NCBI GenBank assembly: GCA_947627205.1
Contig: CANQVE010000001.1
Location: 1 to 64,000, forward strand
Reading direction: 5' to 3'
Source of the DNA: an uncultured Clostridia bacterium
GTDB lineage: Bacteria > Bacillota > Clostridia > Oscillospirales > Ruminococcaceae
DNA: 64,000 bases
Of this stretch, positions 1 to 7,883 are shown piece after piece. The translations under genes and the position numbers were made by a program. Each line of letters starts with the position of its first letter. The first letter of the stretch is position 1. The notes beneath the pieces are model-generated. The model worked only from the letters and a program-made list of their open reading frames with translations, was not told where the DNA came from and did no database searches.

Positions 1-24
1 GCGGAGCAAAACCGCTGAAGGCCC

Positions 25-1533
25 TTGTTTATTGGGGTTTTCCCTTGTATCAAAGACAGCGTTTACATAGACGACGGATGCAGCGGCACTAACTTCGACA
101 GAGATGCCTTTCGGCAAATGTACAAAGATATTCAAAACGGGAAAATCGACCTTGTAGTCGTAAAAGACCTCTCGCGTTTCGGAAGAAACTATGTTGAAAC
201 GGGAATGTATGTGCGCGAGTTTACAGACAACAACATTCGGTTTATCGCGGCAGATGACAATTATGATTCGCTGGTAAACGGCGACGATCTGCTCTTCCCT
301 ATAAAGAATGTCGTGAATGAAATGTACGCCCGTGATGTTTCCAAGAAAACGAAAGCGGCGAAAAAAGCCAAAGCCCGTGACGGGCAATTCATCGACTCAA
401 AAGCACCATTCGGTTATAAAATCGATCCTGCCGACCGTCATCATCTGATAATTGACGAGCCTGCCGCGCAGGTTGTAAAGCGGATATTCAGGCTCGCCGC
501 CGAGGGTATCGGCTACAACAAAATGGCGAAAATGTTCCGCGAGGAAAAGGTACTCTCGCCTATCGCCTACTTCAACAAAAACAATCCCGACTACTTCAAA
601 AGCGATTACTGGCGTAAGGAATTTGACTGGCACGTTACCTCAATACGCGCAATTCTGGACAACGAAGTCTATCTCGGACAGCTTGTATACGGCAAACGCC
701 GCAACAAATCCATAAAGAGCAAGGAAAAGGTAAAGAACCCGCGCGAGGAATGGATAGTCGCCGAAAACTGCCACGAGCCTATCATCACAAAGGAACTTTG
801 GGACACGGTTCACAGGATATTAAGCGCGAAACACCGCCCCGCAAAAACAGGCGAAATACAGATGTTTGCGGGACTGCTCTACTGCGCGGATTGCGGGCAT
901 TGTCTGACGTACTCTCAAAAACAGCGCAGGGACGGGACATATCACGGCTCGTATTCATGCTGGATGTACAAAACTCACGGAAAGGAATACTGCGCGTCGC
1001 ACTACATCACATTCGATACTGTCTACAATATAGTGCTTGAAGATATTCGCAAAAATCTGTTCAGATACCGCGCAGACAGCAAGAAGTTCAGCGTGTTTCT
1101 CGGCGGAAAATATCAGTCAATGACCGACAAAACTCTTAATCAGCTTAACGAAGAATACGAACACAAACTCGCGCGATGTACAGAGCTTGACAAGATACTT
1201 TGCAAGCTGTATGAGGACAATGCGCTTGGCAAGATGCCCGACAGCCGTTATGAGCGTATGGCAAGCGAATACGAAACCGAACAGGCAGAAATCAGACAGT
1301 CGCTCTCGGAACTTTCAGTGCGGCTTGATAAGCTGAAAAGCAATTCCGACAGCGCGGTTAAGTTTATCAATGTGATACGCAAGTATACAAATGTCGAAAA
1401 GCTTGACGCGGCAATCCTCAACGAGCTGATTGACAAAATTGTGGTTCACCACAAGGAAAAATCCGATGACGGCAGAACATATCAGCAAATTGAGATATTT
1501 TACAGGTTTATCGGAAAGCTGAACGCATCATAA
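25..1533 (+). pseudogene. Large serine recombinase lacking its catalytic N-terminus
   Basis: Homologous sequence begins at YIDDGCSGTNFDR (about nt 61), the second half of the resolvase catalytic domain. It continues through the recombinase domain, a zinc ribbon (CADCGH near nt 890, then CWMYKTHGKEYCASH near nt 958) and a C-terminal coiled coil, as in TnpX/Tn4451-type recombinases. The usual first 50 or so residues, carrying the nucleophilic Ser and Arg of the YxRxS motif, are absent. The frame has a TGA at nt 16-18, the only start before the homology is a TTG at 25, and nothing in nt 1-55 resembles the missing part in any frame. The gene therefore looks truncated or frameshifted, and not merely cut by the window. 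It ends about 40 nt before a tRNA-like remnant, the usual position of an integrase beside its attachment site. A short second copy of its zinc-ribbon region lies at 23811-23862. A frameshift just outside the window or an assembly junction is the alternative. Confidence 0.75.
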
Positions 1534-1573
1534 AACGGACATCAAGAATTGAGTCTCCTTACCAACAACACAT

Positions 1574-1605
1574 GGTCGGGGGTTCGAGTCCGTTCACCAG
1601 CTCCA
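1574..1605 (+). other. 3' remnant of a tRNA-Thr-like gene, candidate attachment site
   Basis: The sequence has a T-loop TTCGAGT, a 3' acceptor strand CACCAGC, a discriminator T and an encoded CCA, the layout of the last 32 nt of a clostridial tRNA-Thr (whose 5' acceptor would read GCTGGTG). No D-arm or anticodon arm precedes it, so it is not a whole tRNA. The T-stem pairing is imperfect (GGGGG against CCGTT). Its position just after a recombinase gene suggests an att half-site left by integration, with the intact tRNA expected outside the window. The tRNA identity is inferred from the acceptor strand only. Confidence 0.5.
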
Positions 1606-2035
1606 CGCATTGAAGCCCACCTTTACGGTGGGCTTCAACGCTGCGACATTTTTACTTTGAATTGCCCTAATGGCAATTCAATTTTGCTAAAGCAAAACCG
1701 TAAAAATGCGCACTTCCCGAAAAGTGGTTTTAAATTCTAACTTGCAAAAATCTTTTTTGTAAAGGTTAGACACGCATTGAAGCCCGCCTTTACGGCGGAC
1801 TTCAACGCTGCACATTTTTACTTTGAATTGCCATTATGGCAATTCAATTTTGCTAAAGCGAAACCGTAAAAATGCGCACTTCCCGAAAAGTGATTTTGAC
1901 ATATAGGTTAGGAAAATCTTTTTTGTAAGGGTTAGACACGCGTTAAAGCCCACCTTTACGGCGGGCTTCAATGCTACACATTTTTACTTCGCAAAACCGT
2001 AAAAATGTGCCGGGGTTGTTTTTCTTGGATAAGGT
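1604..2035 (+). repeat. 167-bp tandem repeat, two full copies and one partial
   Basis: Units start at 1604, 1771 and 1937, giving periods of 167 and 166. Each begins CACGCATTGAAGCCC (third copy CACGCGTTAAAGCCC), carries a 10-bp stem with a TTTAC loop, then a second hairpin GAATTGCC/GGCAATTC, an AAACCGTAAAAATG box, and ends AAATCTTTTTTGTAA-GGTTAGA. The third unit lacks the second hairpin and diverges after about 2010. A fourth partial copy lies at 10441-10501. No coding potential is visible. The block directly follows the tRNA-like CCA end, so the first hairpin may have begun as a tRNA terminator. Confidence 0.85.
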
Positions 2036-2039
2036 TTTT

Positions 2040-2075
2040 GAGGTTAGAGTTTAAGCTCTAACCTCTTATTTCTTT
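2040..2075 (+). terminator. Hairpin with T-rich tail after the repeat block
   Basis: A perfect 10-bp stem, GAGGTTAGAG (2040-2049) with CTCTAACCTC (2056-2065), has a 6-nt loop and is followed by TTATTTCTTTTA. T runs on both sides make it possibly bidirectional. The arm shares the AGAGGTTAGA word with the long inverted repeat near 49.0 kb. From here to the regulator gene at 2339 I see only AT-rich DNA and the promoter at 2286-2319. Confidence 0.55.
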
Positions 2076-2285
2076 TATAGCAAAGATTGTTTCAATATGG
2101 GAAATACTTTCTCGCTCAAATTTTAACCTCTATTTCAAACATCTGCCCGATATTTTTATACTTATTATTGCTTTATGCAATATAAAGTGATATAATAATT
2201 CAATGAAGTTCCGTTTCAGAAAGGTATTCGCAGTTCCTGAAGTTTTATTGCTGACAAATACAACAGACTTGAAAATAAATTAAAA

Positions 2286-2319
2286 TCGTTAGGATTTCGT
2301 TAAAATTAAAGTATATACT
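2286..2319 (+). promoter_or_regulatory. TCGTTA direct-repeat box and -10 upstream of the response regulator
   Basis: TCGTTA occurs at 2286-2291 and 2297-2302, an 11-bp (one helical turn) spacing typical of OmpR-family regulator boxes. A -10 hexamer TATACT starts at 2314, 28 bp after the first box, and no good -35 is present, so the box probably replaces it. The same arrangement precedes the lipoprotein operon at 4230-4263. Autoregulation is inferred. Confidence 0.65.
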
Positions 2320-2338
2320 TATTTGAGGGGGATCATAA

Positions 2339-3016
2339 ATGAGAAAAACACTTTTGATAATTGACGATGAAAAGGATATGAGCGCAATGCTCAAACAGTA
2401 TTTCGAGCTGAAAGATTACAATGTTATGCTGGCTGAAAACGGAATTGCGGGTATTGAGAAAGCCGCCAAACAGCCCGACCTTATCCTGTTGGATATAAAT
2501 ATGCCCGATGTAGACGGCTTAGAGGTTTGCCGACGAATACGGGAATACGTTGCCTGTCCCATTCTTTTCCTGACTGCCCGTATTGAGGATCAGGACAAAC
2601 TTGACGGCTTCTCGGCAGGCGGTGATGATTACATTGTAAAGCCGTTTTCCGTCAGTGAATTAGGGGCGCGGGTAGCCGCTCATCTTCGGCGCGAAGATCG
2701 CAGCGGACAAGCTCCTCACCGACTTTTGCTTGACAATTACTTTATGATAGATTATACCACTCATCAGGTCAGCAACAGCGGCGAGGTCATACCCTTAACG
2801 CCCAAAGAGTATGAAATAATTGAGCTTTTGTCCACCCACCCCGGACAACTGTTCAGCAAAGACCGAATTTTCGACCATATATGGAAAATGGACAGCAACG
2901 CTGATCCTAATACGGCAATGGAACATATAAGCAGACTGCGCGCGAAGCTGGCTGCGGCGGGCTGTAAACCGTATATTCAGACAGTTTGGGGGGTGGGCTA
3001 CAAATGGGTAAAATAA
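2339..3016 (+). CDS. OmpR/PhoB-family response regulator
   Basis: This 225-aa regulator has a receiver domain at about residues 3-115 with the acidic pair D9/D10, phospho-acceptor D52 in LILLDINMPD and the conserved Lys in VKPF. A winged-helix DNA-binding domain follows at about 130-223 (LTPKEYEIIELL; WGVGYKW at the end). It would be phosphorylated by the histidine kinase encoded downstream, whose start overlaps its stop. GAGGGGG serves as ribosome site. The direct-repeat box just upstream and the matching one before the lipoprotein genes are its likely targets. The signal is unknown; kinase-regulator pairs next to ABC-2 transporters often sense envelope-active compounds, but nothing here proves that. 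Confidence 0.95.
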   Translation: MRKTLLIIDDEKDMSAMLKQYFELKDYNVMLAENGIAGIEKAAKQPDLILLDINMPDVDGLEVCRRIREYVACPILFLTARIEDQDKLDGFSAGGDDYIVKPFSVSELGARVAAHLRREDRSGQAPHRLLLDNYFMIDYTTHQVSNSGEVIPLTPKEYEIIELLSTHPGQLFSKDRIFDHIWKMDSNADPNTAMEHISRLRAKLAAAGCKPYIQTVWGVGYKWVK

Positions 3017-4212
3017 AGGCATGGTATCGCAGTATTCCGCTTTGGCTTGCGATTTTTCTGTTTGCGGCAGCGGCGCTGGTGATAGCTTCAACGGTATCCA
3101 ATAAAGTGATAGGCACCGTAAATCGCGCCAATATCCAGCTTCAGCTTAAATATACCGTAAGTTCGAAGTTTGACATTGAGTACTCCGATGATGATAACCA
3201 CCGCGTTTATATCATAACTGATGATAATATTCAGGAGGTGATGAGTCCAAACCGTTATTCTGATAATGATTTCCGCTTGTACAATACCTATCAGTTCATT
3301 TTACAGTATGCTTCGGTTTTTATTTACTTCATCAGTCTGCTGGCGGCGGCGCTGTTGTTCTATTTTTCCAAACTGAAAAAACCGCTTTCTCTGCTTATCA
3401 ATGCTTCCAAAAAAATAGCGAAAAACGAGTTTGACTTTTCACTGGATTATTCAGGTCGCGATGAAATGGCGAAACTTTGCGGGGCATTTGAAAAAATGCG
3501 TTCTTCGCTTGATGAATACAATCTGCGTATGCAAAAACTTATTGAGGAGAGAAAACAACTAAACGACGCCTATACACATGACTTGCGTACTCCTATCGCT
3601 GTTTTAAAAGGCTATACCGACACTCTCTCCGAGTATCTTCCCACCGAACAGCTCACAAAAGAAAAGGTCATAGAAACTGTTCACACTATGTCTAATCATG
3701 TGGAGCGGTTAAGTCAATTTGTAGACAGCATGAACACCGCGCAAAAACTGTCGGATCTGAAAATACAAAAGGAAACTATTCCGACCGAGGATTTTGTCAA
3801 CGGGCTTAAAGAAACGACTATGCTTCTATGTGAAAAACAAAATCTTTCCTGCGAAACAGAAGTCGATATAAAAACCGACACACTGAATATTGACATTTCC
3901 GCAGTGACGCAGGTTTTTGAAAATATACTCAGCAATGCGCTTAGATTTGCCAAATCAAAAATTTCCGTTCGCCTTTACAGCGACGGACAATCGCTGAATA
4001 TATGCGTTATGGACAACGGACGGGGATTTTCGGAAAAAGACCTTGTGACCGCTGCAAAGCCGTATTACAGCGGACAGCAAAGTGAAAACAACTATCATTT
4101 CGGTCTTGGACTGTATATTTGTCACACGCTCTGTGAAAAGCACGGAGGCAGTCTGAAATTAGAAAATGCAGACACGGGCGGAGCTTCCGTTACGGCAAAT
4201 TTTGAATTGTGA
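3004..4212 (+). CDS. Membrane sensor histidine kinase
   Basis: The protein has about 402 aa. ATG 3004 (MGKIKAWYR) is preferred over an in-frame TTG at 2986; it overlaps the regulator stop by 13 nt. Layout: TM1 at about residues 12-37, a short extracytoplasmic sensor loop of some 60 residues, TM2 at about 100-120, a HAMP-like linker, the HisKA H-box DAYTHDLRTPIAV with phospho-His H192, and a HATPase domain with N-box NILSNALRF, G1 box MDNGRGFS and G2 box FGLGLYI. The small sensor loop leaves little room for a ligand domain, as in intramembrane-sensing kinases. It should phosphorylate the adjacent regulator. Confidence 0.93.
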   Translation: MGKIKAWYRSIPLWLAIFLFAAAALVIASTVSNKVIGTVNRANIQLQLKYTVSSKFDIEYSDDDNHRVYIITDDNIQEVMSPNRYSDNDFRLYNTYQFILQYASVFIYFISLLAAALLFYFSKLKKPLSLLINASKKIAKNEFDFSLDYSGRDEMAKLCGAFEKMRSSLDEYNLRMQKLIEERKQLNDAYTHDLRTPIAVLKGYTDTLSEYLPTEQLTKEKVIETVHTMSNHVERLSQFVDSMNTAQKLSDLKIQKETIPTEDFVNGLKETTMLLCEKQNLSCETEVDIKTDTLNIDISAVTQVFENILSNALRFAKSKISVRLYSDGQSLNICVMDNGRGFSEKDLVTAAKPYYSGQQSENNYHFGLGLYICHTLCEKHGGSLKLENADTGGASVTANFEL

Positions 4213-4229
4213 TGAAAATTTTATCTAAA

Positions 4230-4263
4230 TCGTTAGGAAATCGTTAGAATTGTAATTTACAAT
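4230..4263 (+). promoter_or_regulatory. TCGTTA direct-repeat box and -10 upstream of the lipoprotein-ABC operon
   Basis: TCGTTA at 4230-4235 and 4241-4246 (11-bp period) is followed by -10 TACAAT starting at 4258. The 28-bp distance from first box to -10 equals that at 2286-2319. Flanking bases are also shared (AAATCGTTAGGA in both). This ties the downstream operon to the response regulator. Confidence 0.65.
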
Positions 4264-4264
4264 A

Positions 4265-4300
4265 ATCGTGCAGACTAAAAATCCGTCTGCGCGATTTTTT
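4265..4300 (+). terminator. Intrinsic terminator of the two-component operon, overlapping the next promoter's start region
   Basis: An 11-bp stem with one G-U pair (ATCGTGCAGAC 4265-4275, GTCTGCGCGAT 4285-4295), a 9-nt loop and TTTTTT. A transcript starting about 7 nt after the -10 at 4258-4263 would begin inside the left arm and could not form the whole hairpin. The element would therefore stop read-through from the kinase gene while letting the operon's own promoter through. Confidence 0.7.
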
Positions 4301-4321
4301 CATTATCGGGAGGATTTTTTC

Positions 4322-5635
4322 ATGAAAAACAAAATTATTTCTTCTATTTTAGCAGCACTTACGGCATTATCTCTGACCGCCTGCGATAATAACAACAGCG
4401 CTCTCTCGCACACTACCGAAATGATAAACGATGATTTCCAGAAAAATCTTCATCAGACAGACAGGGGAAGTTATGTGGAAACGGAGAATGGATATTACTT
4501 CACTTTATATCGTCTGTGTTATATTGACAAGGAGACGGGAAAGGTTACTATCGTTTGCGGAAAACCTGACTGCGACCACAAGGACGACAACGCCTGCAAT
4601 GCTGCAATACCCTGCGTATATCTCTTAAAGGGCGGCGACAGGCTGTATTTTGTCGATGATACTTATGCAGACGACGGTGAGGCTGTAAAAGAAGTGAAAT
4701 CGGTAAACGGGGACGCAACAGGGCTGAAAACAGAGCAGAAACTGAAATTCAACGAGTTTTCCGCATCACAGTCCTCTTATGACGACGGAATTTATCACAG
4801 AGGATATATTTATTATGTCAGCGACGATATTATTTACCGCGTTAAACCAAACGCCGACAAGGATTCCGCCGAAGTTGTGTGGAGCCCGGAAAACCCCGGA
4901 GAAACACAGCTGGTAGACGGCGGGCTTGTTTACAATCCGAATTGGATACACTACACGCTTTGGGCTGACGGGGATTTTCTCTATTTTATGACCAAAATGC
5001 AGGACGAGGACGAAGTAAATAAACAAATGCTCTTTCAATGCGACCTTAAGGATATGAGCGTAAAAAGAGTGTGGAAAACACCGAGCGCCGACGAAGTAGG
5101 CGAATGGGAAACAACAGGCGTTTCCGTTTCTCAATGGTATATAAACGACGGTTATATTTATTTCTATCTTTCGGGCGGCGATATGTGGAGAAGCAATTTA
5201 AGCACGGGTGAAAACGAGAAATTGGCGGAAACTCACGAAAAAACGCTTTATGGAAGCGCGGTATTCAATGACGAATATATGTGCCTGCTAAACGATATTC
5301 CTGTGTTTTTCTACGGCTATACCGAGCCTTATCCGGGAGGAATGTTCCGCTCTATGGGAGATACTATTTACGTCTACAAAACCGACGGAACTTTTGTAAG
5401 GGAGCTGTCACTGGAGGGACTTTATGATGATCCCGACGAATTGGCGCAGATAGATATGCTTTTCTGTGATGACAACAGCGTTTATTTCCTCACCACAGGT
5501 ATGACTACTTCCACTTCGGGCGGCGACAATATGAGCGTTCAGCAGGGCAACAGAAAATCCGTAAACCTTTGCCGCGGTGATATTGACACGGGCAAGGTCG
5601 AAATAGTATACAGTTTTTCTTCGATTTTGAAGTGA
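4322..5635 (+). CDS. Secreted lipoprotein, DUF5050-like beta-propeller, copy 1
   Basis: A 437-aa lipoprotein. The start is ATG 4322, behind GGGAGG; the upstream in-frame start at 4268 lies inside the terminator. It has a lipoprotein signal peptide with lipobox LTAC (Cys21), so it should be anchored outside the membrane. The body has repeated strand-turn motifs (ENGYYFTLYRLCYIDKETG; GYIYYVSDDIIYRV; GYIYFYLSGGDMWRSNL) like DUF5050/propeller lipoproteins of gut Clostridia. A Cys/His cluster, CGKPDCDHKDDNACNA, lies at about residues 78-93 and is conserved in the paralogue. Function is unknown; it may be a surface sensor or binding partner of the ABC system. Confidence 0.8.
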   Translation: MKNKIISSILAALTALSLTACDNNNSALSHTTEMINDDFQKNLHQTDRGSYVETENGYYFTLYRLCYIDKETGKVTIVCGKPDCDHKDDNACNAAIPCVYLLKGGDRLYFVDDTYADDGEAVKEVKSVNGDATGLKTEQKLKFNEFSASQSSYDDGIYHRGYIYYVSDDIIYRVKPNADKDSAEVVWSPENPGETQLVDGGLVYNPNWIHYTLWADGDFLYFMTKMQDEDEVNKQMLFQCDLKDMSVKRVWKTPSADEVGEWETTGVSVSQWYINDGYIYFYLSGGDMWRSNLSTGENEKLAETHEKTLYGSAVFNDEYMCLLNDIPVFFYGYTEPYPGGMFRSMGDTIYVYKTDGTFVRELSLEGLYDDPDELAQIDMLFCDDNSVYFLTTGMTTSTSGGDNMSVQQGNRKSVNLCRGDIDTGKVEIVYSFSSILK

Positions 5636-5678
5636 GAATATACAAGCAAAGCGGAAACATACATAAGGAGAAAACAAT

Positions 5679-7004
5679 ATGAAAAAATTCAAATGCATAA
5701 TAGCCTCAGTTTTAGCTTTAATTACCGTATTTTCAGCAAGCGGCTGCAGCAGTATTATCAAAACGGACGATCCTTTTCAGAAAGAAATGCACCAGTCGGA
5801 ATCGCGCTGGATATCCGATATATGCGAAACAGAGGACGGATATTATATTCTTTTCGGGAGCTATGCATACTTTATAGATAAGAAAACGAAAAACACGGCA
5901 TTGCTTTGCACAAAACCCGAATGCGCTCATAATGACGAAACCTGCAACGCATTTTTGAGCGGATATACTATATTTTCAACTGCGGATAGGCTGTTCTATT
6001 CTAACGCAAGCTATGTCGAGGAAAACGGCGAATTTGTAAACAGAGGCGAGCGGCTTTATTCCGTTGCCCTTGACGGAAATGACAGAAAATTTGTGCAGGA
6101 CCTGGAGTTTGAGCCAAGCGGAAATTCCACCTATTCAACCCCTATTCTTCACAAAGGTTACGTTTATTTTGTCTACTGCGGTATATTATACAGAATGCCG
6201 CTCGGCGGGAATATCAATGAAAATGCCGAGGCGCTGTGGGGAAATGAAGTCGAAAAAGATGACAGACAGATTTTCGATTCGATACCCGTCGGTCACAATT
6301 TTACGCTTTGGGCTGACGGAGATAATATTTATGTTATGACAAATGTTCAGCAGTCTGATGGGACATATAAAGACATACTTTATGCATACAGCACGGCGGA
6401 CGGGAGCGTAAAAGAGGTATGGAGAACTCCCGACGCGGACACCGTGGGAGAGTGGACTTCTGCGGGAGTTGAAGTTTCAAAATGGTACATAAAAGACGGC
6501 TATATATATTTCTACCTTTCGGGCGGCGATTATTGGCGCTGTAAATTGGAAACCGAGGAATATGAAAAGCTCGCCGATACCTACGAAAAGACACCTTACG
6601 GAAAAGCATTGTTCAACGACGAATATATGTGCCTCTTAAATTCCGAACCTGAGGAAAAGGGCATACCGGGGTATGAAATCGCGGGCAGTTACGGCTATGA
6701 TTTCAACAATCTTATCGGCGGCGATACGTTTTTCGTTTACGGTATTGACGGCAGTTTTAAATGCAGTTTATCGCTCGGCTCGCTCTATGAAGAATTGCCC
6801 GATCTCGATGATATTGCCCCCGTGTTTATTGATGATAATGAAATATGGTTTGTCGCGCAGGAAACGCACTACACGGGAGAAACAGGCGTTATGCAGGGCG
6901 GATTTCTGCCGGTGGGCGGAGTTAAGACCTACGACTTTACGTTGTGCTGTATAAATATAAATTCGGGCGAGATAACGCGGGTAAACAGCTGGCACAGGGA
7001 GTGA
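5679..7004 (+). CDS. Secreted lipoprotein, DUF5050-like beta-propeller, copy 2
   Basis: A 441-aa paralogue of the preceding protein. The signal peptide ends in lipobox ASGC (Cys23). The match runs the whole length: ...QKEMHQSESRW against ...QKNLHQTDRGS at the mature N-terminus, the same Cys/His cluster (CTKPECAHNDETCNA), nearly identical central blocks (FTLWADGD; GYIYFYLSGGD; YEKLADTYEKTPYG) and the same end region. Its ribosome site is AAGGAG. Only 43 nt separate it from copy 1 and 9 nt from the ATPase gene, so the four genes form one operon. Tandem duplication followed by divergence is likely. Confidence 0.8.
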   Translation: MKKFKCIIASVLALITVFSASGCSSIIKTDDPFQKEMHQSESRWISDICETEDGYYILFGSYAYFIDKKTKNTALLCTKPECAHNDETCNAFLSGYTIFSTADRLFYSNASYVEENGEFVNRGERLYSVALDGNDRKFVQDLEFEPSGNSTYSTPILHKGYVYFVYCGILYRMPLGGNINENAEALWGNEVEKDDRQIFDSIPVGHNFTLWADGDNIYVMTNVQQSDGTYKDILYAYSTADGSVKEVWRTPDADTVGEWTSAGVEVSKWYIKDGYIYFYLSGGDYWRCKLETEEYEKLADTYEKTPYGKALFNDEYMCLLNSEPEEKGIPGYEIAGSYGYDFNNLIGGDTFFVYGIDGSFKCSLSLGSLYEELPDLDDIAPVFIDDNEIWFVAQETHYTGETGVMQGGFLPVGGVKTYDFTLCCININSGEITRVNSWHRE

Positions 7005-7013
7005 AAACGCAGA

Positions 7014-7877
7014 ATGAAACTTGAACTTATAAACCTTACCAAAAAATACGGAAATTTCACCGCACTGGATAATATAAACATCACTTTCACCGAGGGAATT
7101 TACGGGATCTTAGGCGCAAACGGCGCGGGAAAGTCAACCATGATGAACCTGCTTACGGATAACATTACACGAACGGAGGGGCAGATCTTATTTGACGGAA
7201 CTGACATTCTGAAACTCGGAAAGGTTTTCCGCCTGAATTTAGGTTATATGCCCCAGCAGCAGGGCTATTATGAGTATATGACGGCGCAGATGTTTCTCTC
7301 GTATATGGCTGACCTGAAAGCTATTCCCAAAAAACGGGCAAAAGCCGAGATTGAAAAGCTGTTGGAGATAACCAACCTCTCAAATGTGCGACACAAAAAA
7401 TTAGGCGGTTATTCGGGCGGTATGAAACAGCGCGTTCTTTTAGCGCAGGCGCTTTTGGGCGATCCTAAAGTAGTAATTCTTGACGAACCCACGGCAGGAC
7501 TTGATCCGAAAGAAAGAATACGTATCCGTAACTTTATTTCCTCAATGTCAAGAGGCAGAATTATCCTGCTTGCTACTCATATCGTAAGCGATATCGAATC
7601 AATTTCCGATAAGATATTGATGATGAAACACGGGCGTTTGGTGGGCATAGGTACTCCTTTGGAACTCCTCGAAAGCGTAGCGGATAAGGTAAAAGAACTC
7701 CCCTGCAATCCAAATGATTTAGAGCATATACAGGAGCAATATAAGGTAGGAAATGTATTTCGGCGGCAAGGCGAGACTTGGGTGCGTATTGTAGGCGACG
7801 AACTTCCAAACGAGGGGCGGTTTGTTACCGATTATCTGTCGCTTGAGGACGTGTACCTCTATTATCTCGGAGAGTGA
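7014..7877 (+). CDS. ABC transporter ATP-binding protein
   Basis: A 287-aa ATPase of ABC-2-type exporters (BcrA/NatA-like). Walker A GANGAGKST is at residues 34-42, the signature is GGYSGGMKQR, Walker B VVILDEPTAGLD, and the H-loop lies in LLATHIVSD. The C-terminal ~70 residues form the accessory region common in drug and bacteriocin exporters. It would energise the permease encoded 6 nt downstream. Substrate unknown. Confidence 0.93.
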   Translation: MKLELINLTKKYGNFTALDNINITFTEGIYGILGANGAGKSTMMNLLTDNITRTEGQILFDGTDILKLGKVFRLNLGYMPQQQGYYEYMTAQMFLSYMADLKAIPKKRAKAEIEKLLEITNLSNVRHKKLGGYSGGMKQRVLLAQALLGDPKVVILDEPTAGLDPKERIRIRNFISSMSRGRIILLATHIVSDIESISDKILMMKHGRLVGIGTPLELLESVADKVKELPCNPNDLEHIQEQYKVGNVFRRQGETWVRIVGDELPNEGRFVTDYLSLEDVYLYYLGE

Positions 7878-7883
7878 GGCGGT

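Noticed and set aside
1574..1605. Complete tRNA gene
   Set aside because: Only the T-arm and 3' acceptor part are present; no D-arm, anticodon arm or 5' acceptor strand upstream.
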